In this document: positions 17,401-24,090 of the stretch, one piece after another
How the letters are laid out: each line of letters begins with the position of its first letter
Position numbering within the stretch: position 1 is the first letter of the stretch
Assembly (NCBI RefSeq): GCF_016863315.1
Contig: NZ_BOOQ01000008.1
Coordinates: forward strand, 1 to 38,742
Reading direction: 5' to 3'
From: Planotetraspora silvatica
GTDB taxonomy: Bacteria > Actinomycetota > Actinomycetes > Streptosporangiales > Streptosporangiaceae
Length of the DNA: 38,742 nt
The notes under the pieces: model-generated
The model's input: the letters and a program-made list of their open reading frames with translations, nothing else
Database searches by the model: none
Told to the model about the DNA's origin: nothing
Made by a program: the position numbers and the translations under genes

Positions 17401-18212
17401 TGAGCGCGCAAGGCGAGACAGGACGGTGGAAGGACAGGCCACCTCCCCTTCGAGCGTGGAAAGGGTATACGCGAACGAGGGCAGGACGGGTGGCCGAACA
17501 AGATCGCGGCGCGGGCGGGAACGATAGGCGCGTGGTTGACTTGGGCGATGGTCGCTTCGCTCGCGCGTCTATCGAGTTGAAGGTCGATAATAAGAGCCGG
17601 CGTATTCGTGCGTATCTTCGTTGGTCAGATAAGGGGCGATCCGCGGCCGTATACGTCGGAGAGGTCGATCACGAGACACGCGCCGAGAATTTGGTCAAGG
17701 CGTGGGATATGGCGAGAGACCAAGGGCTGCTTGTTGACCTTCAATCCTTCGCTTCGCGGGAGTCGTGGGCTTCAAGTCCTGCGACCCGCGCTGTCATGCG
17801 GGGCAACCGGAGTCGGGACACACGGCCAGAGCGGATACTTCGTTCCGCTGTTTATGCTCTTGGGCTCCGATACCGTGTCGCTTTCCCGCCGATGTCAGGT
17901 CTCCGTCGCACTGCGGACATGGTGTTCACAAGAGCGAAGGTCGCAGTCTTCGTGGATGGATGCTATTGGCATGGGTGTCCGGAGCATTATCGACCCGCTC
18001 GAAAGAATTCGGACTTTTGGAAGAAAAAGATTGAGTCAAATCAGGAGCGTGATCGGCAGACGCAGGCCCTGCTCCAGGAGGAAGGATGGAGCGTTATCCG
18101 GGTATGGGAGCATGAAGATGTAGACGTCGCCGCTGCGCGCATCGCTGAAACGGTTCGTAACAGGGGGGACGTTTCTATTCCTACTCCGGAAAATCGCGAG
18201 AGGTTGGATTGA
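17400..18212 (+). CDS. vsr: Vsr-type very short patch repair endonuclease with N-terminal extension
   Basis: A protein of 270 residues. The Vsr domain spans about 123-265: MRGNRSRDTRPE, LGLRYRVAFPPMSG, then RTADMVF with catalytic Asp173, FVDGCYWHGCPEH (His191), and VIRVWEHED. Vsr nicks beside T:G mismatches made by deamination of 5-methylcytosine, so it is the natural partner of the upstream methyltransferase, whose stop overlaps its start by one base. Typical Vsr proteins are about 150 residues; here about 115 residues precede the domain, including a positively charged segment and a small beta-rich stretch (RRIRAYLRWSDKG, SAAVYVGEVD). That extension may bind DNA or a partner ATPase. Confidence 0.9.
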   Translation: MSAQGETGRWKDRPPPLRAWKGYTRTRAGRVAEQDRGAGGNDRRVVDLGDGRFARASIELKVDNKSRRIRAYLRWSDKGRSAAVYVGEVDHETRAENLVKAWDMARDQGLLVDLQSFASRESWASSPATRAVMRGNRSRDTRPERILRSAVYALGLRYRVAFPPMSGLRRTADMVFTRAKVAVFVDGCYWHGCPEHYRPARKNSDFWKKKIESNQERDRQTQALLQEEGWSVIRVWEHEDVDVAAARIAETVRNRGDVSIPTPENRERLD

Positions 18213-18362
18213 TGTTGGCGATCGGCGCCAAACTGGCCTGTACCTGAATTGTTTGTCTGTAGTTACATTTACTAACGAGTCTGGGTCTCAAGGTGGTGAG
18301 GCTCGGCCTACGCCTAGGATTTCGCGCCCATACATTTGAGTGTGCGCGTTGTATGGCAGAGC

Positions 18363-19148
18363 TCAAGTGTCAGAATCTGGATCAATCGCAAGCAGATCTT
18401 CGAATTCCTGCAGTGAGTCGATAACGGCCTGCCATCGATCCCATGCGTCTCGCAAGGATAACTGCTGCTCAAGAGGGGCAGGTAAGCCCTTAAATGGCCA
18501 GCCATTCGACTGAGCCGCTCGATGAGCAGCTTCGCCTCGTGCTGCGGCTAGGCCCGCGAGGGCGCCACAGAGCACGGAACACTGTTCCTTTACGAGGCTT
18601 CTGCTGAAGCCCAGAGGCGAGAGTAAATTCTCAAGATTGTGGCTACTTATACCGTGGTTAGGTCTCACCACGTCGTCTCTGTACCAATTGCACAGGCGAA
18701 TAATCAGCGTTCTCTTGTTTAGGAGCGGCGATTCAGTCCCTAGTCTATTTTGATTATTCTTGTTGCGGGACTTTATGTCTTTCGTGAATCGCCTGGCCTG
18801 ATCGTCGCTAGCGTAAAAATCTACGAAATGCCCGCCGGCCTCCAGTAGATTTCCAATATTGTTGCGAAAATGGATGCTCAGTGCATGCAAGCAGTTATGC
18901 TGGCTCGACTTGCTGGACTCGTTCACGCATGTAGAGAGGAAGTTTAAGCAGCGAGCTTCGACGTACTCCTCTAGTTCTGCGCTGCATAAAACTAGGAAGG
19001 CGCGAGTATTGGTCGAGATGTCGCGCAAATATTCATCTGTGATTTCATCTGGATCTACTCTTACGCGTCCATCAGAATCTAAGATTCCGAGCTGAATGGC
19101 TAATCTCTCCGCCGGTGCGGCGAGAGGTGTAAGGGATTGGATTGTCAT
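18363..19148 (-). CDS. HEPN-family protein (MAE_28990-like), partner of DUF262
   Basis: A mostly helical protein of 261 residues. The HEPN RNase signature R-x4-H is present at Arg204-His209 (ARGEAAHR), preceded by the helices and NHGISSHNLENLLSPLG that mark the MAE_28990/MAE_18760 type. HEPN proteins of this kind are thought to be RNases in toxin-like or abortive defence units. The ATG overlaps the DUF262 stop (ATGA). Base composition is visibly less GC-rich than in the neighbouring restriction genes, suggesting separate arrival of the pair. It converges with vsr across 150 bases without a clear terminator. Confidence 0.75.
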   Translation of the reverse strand: MTIQSLTPLAAPAERLAIQLGILDSDGRVRVDPDEITDEYLRDISTNTRAFLVLCSAELEEYVEARCLNFLSTCVNESSKSSQHNCLHALSIHFRNNIGNLLEAGGHFVDFYASDDQARRFTKDIKSRNKNNQNRLGTESPLLNKRTLIIRLCNWYRDDVVRPNHGISSHNLENLLSPLGFSRSLVKEQCSVLCGALAGLAAARGEAAHRAAQSNGWPFKGLPAPLEQQLSLRDAWDRWQAVIDSLQEFEDLLAIDPDSDT

Positions 19149-20335
19149 CCCAGTGTCTCCGGAACCGCAGGTGGGAACTTGTGGGGAATGCCACTGGCTT
19201 GAGCGAGTTTGGTCCCCCAGGCGTTAAATCTAGTGTAGACAGCGTAGGGAGTCTTCGTGGTACTAGATACTGCATCGATGAATTCAGGGTCTGTCCGGCA
19301 AAGTTCTTGGAATAGAGCCACAGTCTTAGCGGGATTAGCTACTTGCCAGTCCCTCAAGGGCGAGTCTGTCAGGTAGTGTATTTGGACATCGAATAGTGCC
19401 CGGTTCACCGAGCGTTCGAATTTTCCTGCGGAAAATTTCCTGCATACCTTGTCGGAGAATATTTCACGTGCTGCGAAAATCGCTCGTTCCATTGCTTCGG
19501 TCGCAGCCTGAACCTCAAATTCGGCGCCGGCGTCCCACCTGGTCGACAATTTTTCGGCAGTGTGGTCTAGGAAATTCTTTAGATTTCCGTCGTACTGTTC
19601 GATGCCCATATGGAAAGAAAGGAAGCGCAGGAGTAGTTCAGCGTCGACCATGCGACGGTCAGGCTTGGGCTTGTTGAGTAGCCAGCGCAGTGCTGGACTT
19701 GTGCCGGAGTACGAATCGATATACTCCATGAATGCGCCTGGGTAGAGGGCCTGCCGTAGTTCTTGCGCGGAAAGTTTCAAGCTGCCGGAATTAAGGCGAT
19801 AGAAGACCGTATACAAAAAGTCTTGGCTATGCCACTTGCGTAGTAGCACCGCCCGGATGGTGGCGTTCTCGAAGCGCATGGTTTCTGATGGATATTCCTC
19901 TTCCATCGTCTCATACGTTTTTCCGTTAAGCTTGATAGCTTCCGTGAGACCGGTGAGCTTGATCTTTTCCTCTAGCCAATCGGTGTCGCGAGGATCGTTG
20001 CTGTCGGCGCAAAATTGTCGGATCGCGAGGAGACGCTGCTTTCCATCAATCACCAGATAGCGTCCCGGGCGTTTCGGGTCTTCGGCGAGAACGATCTGAG
20101 GGACGGGGTAGCGTTGTACCAGTGACTCGATATAGCGAGATTTAGCGATCCGCGTCCAGGCGTCTCGTCGCTGGAAGTTCGGTGTTAGATCGATACGACC
20201 CTTGCGCATCTGACTGACTACGGTCTCGACCGTCCAATCAACGGTGGTTGTGGCCGCTTCGTCGTCTTCCCTGGGGGCCAGGTCGCGCTCATCTTCGGCG
20301 GACTCGTCCTGGTCCCAGTCTGCAGCGTCAGTCAT
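19145..20335 (-). CDS. DUF262 protein (ParB/Srx-like N-terminal domain)
   Basis: A protein of 396 residues with an acidic, probably disordered first 30 residues. The DUF262 signature follows: LTPNFQRRDAW (50-60), the segment RYIESLVQRYPVPQIVL, and VIDGKQRL with the D-G-K-Q-R motif at 97-101. DUF262 domains belong to the ParB/sulfiredoxin-like NTPase group found in GmrSD and BrxU type-IV restriction enzymes, where they hydrolyse nucleotides and gate an HNH nuclease. No HNH domain is fused here; instead the overlapping HEPN gene supplies the likely effector. The rest is helical and of unknown function. Confidence 0.85.
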   Translation of the reverse strand: MTDAADWDQDESAEDERDLAPREDDEAATTTVDWTVETVVSQMRKGRIDLTPNFQRRDAWTRIAKSRYIESLVQRYPVPQIVLAEDPKRPGRYLVIDGKQRLLAIRQFCADSNDPRDTDWLEEKIKLTGLTEAIKLNGKTYETMEEEYPSETMRFENATIRAVLLRKWHSQDFLYTVFYRLNSGSLKLSAQELRQALYPGAFMEYIDSYSGTSPALRWLLNKPKPDRRMVDAELLLRFLSFHMGIEQYDGNLKNFLDHTAEKLSTRWDAGAEFEVQAATEAMERAIFAAREIFSDKVCRKFSAGKFERSVNRALFDVQIHYLTDSPLRDWQVANPAKTVALFQELCRTDPEFIDAVSSTTKTPYAVYTRFNAWGTKLAQASGIPHKFPPAVPETLG

Positions 20336-20362
20336 GGTCTGATCTTAGGACGTAACGGTTCC

Positions 20363-20392
20363 GTGCGTGTTCGGGTTTATCTATACACGCAC
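20363..20392. promoter_or_regulatory. 8-base inverted repeat upstream of the DUF262-HEPN operon
   Basis: Perfect arms GTGCGTGT (20363-20370) and ACACGCAC (20385-20392) with a 14-base AT-richer spacer lie 28-57 bases upstream of the DUF262 start, a usual place for an operator overlapping the promoter. Binding by a dimeric repressor is an inference. Confidence 0.4.
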
Positions 20393-20832
20393 ATCGCGGA
20401 AGCGTCTCCCAGGCCGAGCTTCTCGTGCGGCCCGATGCCGAGCAGGACGTGGGGCCAAGAGATTGTTATTCGGTGAGGCAGTGGTCGCTGATGATGGCGG
20501 CGAGGGGAGAAGGAGTGCTCCCGCAGTGCTCATAGCGATGGTGTAGCGGCGACCGCTTGCCAGCCCGTCGACTACTCAGCGGTGGTGGCTGAGCCGGCGA
20601 CTGGAGCCGATCCCTCGCAGGCGATACGAGGGACAGGCCCACTCTTGTGGGAGGGCGCGAGGCTGGATAGTCATGGCATGGTCGGTGTGACGTTGCACGT
20701 GGCCGAGGTCTCGACCGGCTCTCACCGAACGCGGATGTTCGCACATGTTGTCCTCTCAGCCCGCCCCGGCTCAGGTTTTCACTTCCCAGGTAGTGGTCAG
20801 GGACCACATCTCCGCAAGTAGGGTCGCGAGGT
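20393..20832. other. no gene seen
   Basis: The spacer between the divergent DUF262 and MazG-like genes. Small frames on both strands have no ribosome site or recognisable product. A short hairpin (GTGGTC/GACCAC) lies near 20793-20807 and may matter for the MazG-like gene. Confidence 0.5.
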
Positions 20833-21180
20833 GTGACGACTGGTATGGAAGAGCTGGCCGCGCGAATGCGGGACTTCGCGCAGGCTCGTGAGTGGGAGCA
20901 GTTCCATACGCCGAAGAACTTGGCAATGGCTCTCGCTGGCGAGGTCGGTGAGCTGATAGGGGAGTTTCAGTGGTTGACTCCGGCGGAATCGAGCAGCCTG
21001 GATGAGGAGACCTTTGACCGGGTGAGGTCCGAACTCGCCGACGTTACCGCCTACCTCGTTCGGCTTGCCGACCTGCTCGGCGTCGATCTGATCGAGGCGA
21101 CCAAGGCCAAGCTGGAAGAGAATGAGCGGCGTTACGATGCCAATCTTTACCGCGGCTCCGCGAGGAAGGCACCTCACTAA
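20833..21180 (+). CDS. MazG-like nucleotide pyrophosphohydrolase (RS21-C6 type)
   Basis: An all-alpha NTP pyrophosphatase of 115 residues that would hydrolyse a (d)NTP to the monophosphate and pyrophosphate with magnesium. The metal site is ExxE (Glu37, Glu40 in AGEVGELIGEFQW) followed by ExxD (Glu67, Asp70 in SELADVTAYL), the normal pattern. WEQFHTPKNLAMAL is a hallmark of the short RS21-C6/iMazG group with preference for dCTP-like nucleotides. Length is normal for a single-domain member. The GTG at 20833 or the in-frame ATG at 20845 could be the start; GAGG lies better placed for the ATG. It may clean the nucleotide pool or deplete nucleotides during phage infection. Confidence 0.85.
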   Translation: MTTGMEELAARMRDFAQAREWEQFHTPKNLAMALAGEVGELIGEFQWLTPAESSSLDEETFDRVRSELADVTAYLVRLADLLGVDLIEATKAKLEENERRYDANLYRGSARKAPH

Positions 21181-21546
21181 CGTCGCAATAGGCGTGGTGG
21201 GACCCTCCGGGGTCCACGTGCGTGCGGCTGTACTCGGAGCAGGCATGTCTCACCGCTCGTGTGGTCTTGACACCGCCTGTCGGTGGCGAACAGTGACGCT
21301 GGGCGGGCTGGCCCCGACCGTGGGATATAGCCGCTGAAGTGTCGGCCACCGCGGTTAGCGTGCGACTCGCACTTCCCTGCGTTCCCCCGGCGACGGCCAC
21401 CGTTGCTGTCGAAGGAGCTTTCGTGGGCCGCCCGCGGCTACGGCGGCTTGGTCTTGGCGGCGTGGTGGTGCTGGGGGCGATGGGAAGGCCGTGCTCGGAG
21501 AGGACGCGGCAGATTGAACTGCTCCGGCCTCGGTGAACATCATCCG
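21181..21546. other. degraded region, no intact gene
   Basis: This region lies downstream of the decayed JAB remnant on the minus strand and should once have held the rest of that gene, perhaps with a ThiF/E1 domain. I could not find a GxGxxG nucleotide-binding loop or a JAB HxH motif with certainty in any minus-strand frame. Confidence 0.4.
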
Positions 21547-21666
21547 TCAGTACGGCGGTGGTGCGCTGGTCGCCGGTCGAGGTGTGTACGTCGCCAGACA
21601 GACGTCCTCCTGTCCATCCTCTCGGAGCAGGTGGCCGCGTGCTCGCGAGTCGAGTCCGCTGGTCAT
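21547..21666 (-). pseudogene. JAB/MPN deubiquitinase-like gene remnant
   Basis: The ATG at 21666 overlaps the stop of the E2-like gene (ATGA). The frame reads RGHLLREDGQEDVCLATYT, which matches the start of the JAB domain in bacterial ubiquitin-like loci (LL-x-DGQED-x-CFA-x-Y). The family normally continues with a STG-x-x-RTTAL segment; that appears as STGDQRTTAVLTD in a different frame just downstream, showing a frameshift. Nothing clearly homologous follows. In intact loci this protein is a JAB metalloprotease, often fused to an E1-like domain, that removes or processes the ubiquitin-like modifier. Confidence 0.55.
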
Positions 21667-22043
21667 CGCCACGGATGCCCTGATCGCACGGCACCTCTTA
21701 GGACTCCACGCACGTGCGCAATAGGCATGGACGGGCACCCGTGCGCTGCCCCAGGCAGTGATGTTGTGCGAGCGAGCCGCCGCCCAGCCGTCCATGGGAG
21801 ACGGTCCGGCGTTCGCGGCCGCGACGCCACGTTCGCGGACAGGCGGATCAAATGTGGCGGCACAGTCGGCCGCGCTGCGGCCTCGTCCACGCCGGTACGC
21901 ACCGCCAGGCCCGCGAGCGGCCCGGTCACCGGGACGACGGTGTAGGTCACCAGGCGCGACTCGAGGACGGGTTCGGCGCCGAACTCCTCGAGCCCGGCCA
22001 CCAAAGCCTCGACCCCCGTCGGGAACCAGTTTTGGGCGGTCAC
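21663..22043 (-). pseudogene. bacterial E2-like ubiquitin-conjugating gene, frameshifted
   Basis: The first 80 residues match bacterial E2-like proteins encoded beside multiubiquitin genes: VEALVAGLEEFGAEPVLE, VTYTVVPVTGPLAG, and PTVPPHLIRLSANV. The signature then moves to another frame between about 21795 and 21725 (DGWAAARSHNITAWGSA) and returns to the first frame for IAHVRGVLRGAV, so two compensating frameshifts break the gene. The GTG start overlaps the multiubiquitin stop (GTGA) and the stop overlaps the JAB start (ATGA), preserving the old operon layout. The family is expected to carry the modifier on a cysteine; that residue cannot be assigned in the damaged copy. Confidence 0.65.
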
Positions 22044-22300
22044 GCCACCATGTCCTGCCGGTTGACGCTCACAAACACGTCGCCGTCAACATTCACCTCC
22101 TCATCACGGGACGTCTCCGCCTCGCCGTGCTTGCGGACACGAGTGAGGTCGTAGCCGGTTGCGGGGAGCCCGGCGAATGCCAGCAACTTCGCCGCCGTGT
22201 AGTGACGATCCTCGATGGCGAAGCGCTGTCCGTCGATGGCGACCAAGATCTACTCGTCGTGGTCCGGCTTGGGCTTCGTGGGCTCGGCGGTCGAGGCGAT
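22040..22300 (-). pseudogene. multiubiquitin-like modifier gene with nonsense codon
   Basis: The translation from 22246 (VAIDGQRFAIEDRHYTAAKL, then LAFAGLPATGYDL, ending VDGDVFVSVNRQ) fits the beta-grasp multiubiquitin domain of bacterial ubiquitin-like systems: an IDG start, T-x-x-x-LL-x-x-AGL, and an acidic turn before the last strands. Upstream in the same frame is a natural N-terminus (STAEPTKPKPDHDE) cut off by a TAG at 22250-22252, where the family usually has an aromatic residue. The former start codon position reads ATC, just after AAGGAG. A TTG at 22246 could still give a 68-residue product, so some function cannot be excluded. Confidence 0.6.
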
Positions 22301-22451
22301 GCTCCTTGTGTTCAGTGACGACCTCGGGTCTGCCTCGCCCGTCCTGGACGCTGCACCGGCTTGTTCCGTCCGGCGGCGAACCGGTCCACCTAAGCATTAC
22401 CGTAAGAGCGCCGATAGGCACGCAGACCCTGTCAACCGGGGGGACAGGCCA

Positions 22452-22823
22452 GTGCGGTGCGACGTCAGGACGGGGGAATCGCTCTCCGATTCCGGCCCCG
22501 CAGGAGGCTTGCCAGCACATGTCGCGCTGCGGTTGTCGGTCGCGTGTCTGGTCGTCGGGGAGAACGGGGAGTCAGCTGAGCCACCCTTACCAAAGGTCGG
22601 GGAACTGTACCTCGCCAGAACGATCATCTGCCGGACACATCTGTGCGGTGCGACGTCAGTAACCGGGGAAAGGGCCCTCCGAAACCGGCCCGGCAGGAGG
22701 GTTGACGAGTCATGTCGCGCGGCGATGGTCGGTCACACGCGTGGCTCCCCCGGAAGAAGGGGGAGCCTGGCGAGCCGTTCTTACCCAAGATTGGGGAGCT
22801 GTACCTCGTCAGCACCATCATCT
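22452..22823 (+). repeat. diverged tandem duplication of the operon leader and first-gene start
   Basis: Copy 1 (22452-22629) and copy 2 (22643-22823) align over their length at a 191-base offset. Shared blocks are GTGCGGTGCGACGTCA at each copy's start, a CAGGAGG-type ribosome site, the start ATGTCGCG (22519 and 22712), and GGGGA/GCTGTACCTCG near the end. Copy 2 leads into the PemK-like gene. Copy 1 is truncated and frameshifted (KVGELYLARTIIC appears in a different frame from its ATG). Confidence 0.7.
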
Positions 22824-23095
22824 ACGGCTACGACCCGGCCGCAGACCGGCCCGCGGTCGTCATCACCGTTCCTTCGAATCCGGCAGCACGCAGCCCGATC
22901 CAGATTGTCACCCGGACGTCGAAGTACGTTCCCGGCGTTGCGCACCCGGCCGACCTGTCGCTGAAGTGTGACCGCGACGGCGTGTTCTCCGACTTGAAGT
23001 CCGTTGAGCAGCAGTTGTGGAGGCCTCAGAACGTCGAGTACATCGGCACCTTGCCCGACCCCTACCTGTCCGACGTGCTGAGGCGATTCAGTTGA
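22712..23095 (+). CDS. PemK/MazF-like protein, first gene of the Rad50-like operon
   Basis: A protein of 127 residues. After a charged 25-residue N-terminus it has the layout of the PemK/MazF/Kid fold: IGELYLVSTIIYG (first strand), DRPAVVITV (the RP-x-x-V segment), IQIVTRTSK (where MazF has its TS motif), ADLSLKCDRDGVFSDLKSVE, and a final IGTLPDPYLSDVLRRF helix. MazF-type enzymes cleave mRNA; members of this barrel also include non-enzymatic regulators, and which applies here is unknown. AGGAGG precedes the ATG by 11 bases. No classical antitoxin lies upstream. The next gene starts inside its stop codon (TTGA), so it belongs to a four-gene operon. Confidence 0.6.
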   Translation: MSRGDGRSHAWLPRKKGEPGEPFLPKIGELYLVSTIIYGYDPAADRPAVVITVPSNPAARSPIQIVTRTSKYVPGVAHPADLSLKCDRDGVFSDLKSVEQQLWRPQNVEYIGTLPDPYLSDVLRRFS

Positions 23096-24090
23096 CCCCA
23101 CGCGAAGAGCTCCTCAGCACCCGCCAACTCGGGCAGGCAGGAGCCGAACTCCTCTACAAGACGGTCTGGCTTGTCGCGACCGGAAACGGGTTCCCGCCGC
23201 CCGAGGGCTCAGCCAGCTGGAACGAGACCGCCGTGACAGAGACAGCCCACGACTTCGTGAAAGACGAACGCGGGCGTAAACGTCTCCTCGACATTGCCGT
23301 CCGCTCGGTAGACGAGCGCTCGTTCGAGCGGCTTCTCGAAACCGCCGTCCTGAACTTCTTGCGCGATATAGCCAGAGGAACGGACTTTGGCAAGCTAATC
23401 GTACGGGTCAAGGAGATCTTGCGCGACGAGAACGAATTCCACGCGACGCTTGGACCGCCTGAGCGGTGGACTCTCACCGGAGGCCCGACCGCGCCCGGTG
23501 CGACAAGCCCGGACGATCTGATGTCGGCAACCGCTGGGGTGGAAGTTGTCGTCCCTAAGTGGACGAGTGAGCGCCGCGATGCGCCGTTGGCGGATCGGCC
23601 GTCCTTCGTCCGGCTGATGACCAGCGTGCTTACCGCCGCAGGCGGCAGCCTCACAGCAGTTGACATCGCCCGTGCCCTGACAGCGCGGCTTGACCATCGC
23701 AAGACTCCGCATGCCACGATGCTGGACATCCGCGAAGGGGTGTCCGAACCTGCTCAGACCACCGGTGACCCGGCTACCCGCACAGTCGCCGAGCTCCATG
23801 CGGTTGAGATCTTCAACGGCCTCAGCGACAGGGAACGCATCATCATCCCGACCCTGGACAGGAACGTACGCGATCTCGCGCGGTTGATCGGAACAGGCAG
23901 GACACAAGCAGCGTTCATCCGCCAGCGACTCATCGACCGCCTCGGAGATGAGCTCGCTGATGACGACGACCCGGATAGCACCGCAACCGTCCTGTGCGAC
24001 CTTTGCGACGATTGGCTCGCAAACCGGACAGGAACAGACGATGCAACGTCTAGAACTAATGTACGCAACGAAAGGGGTGACAACTCATGA
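23092..24090 (+). CDS. sigma-70-like helix-turn-helix protein
   Basis: A protein of 332 residues starting at a TTG that overlaps the previous stop; a longer frame back to 23017 exists but lies inside the upstream gene. Residues 48-112 (TETAHDFV, then ERLLETAVLNFLRDIARG) resemble sigma region 2. Residues 243-285 (GLSDRERIIIPTLDRNVRDL, then ARLIGTGRTQAAFIRQRLI) resemble sigma region 4, including the recognition helix-turn-helix. A 125-residue insert separates them, much longer than in ECF sigma factors. Near the C-terminus a CDLC motif (Cys302, Cys305) may bind metal. It could bind core RNA polymerase or only DNA. Its stop overlaps the next gene (ATGA), whose product carries an anti-sigma-type zinc motif. 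Confidence 0.55.
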   Translation: MTPREELLSTRQLGQAGAELLYKTVWLVATGNGFPPPEGSASWNETAVTETAHDFVKDERGRKRLLDIAVRSVDERSFERLLETAVLNFLRDIARGTDFGKLIVRVKEILRDENEFHATLGPPERWTLTGGPTAPGATSPDDLMSATAGVEVVVPKWTSERRDAPLADRPSFVRLMTSVLTAAGGSLTAVDIARALTARLDHRKTPHATMLDIREGVSEPAQTTGDPATRTVAELHAVEIFNGLSDRERIIIPTLDRNVRDLARLIGTGRTQAAFIRQRLIDRLGDELADDDDPDSTATVLCDLCDDWLANRTGTDDATSRTNVRNERGDNS

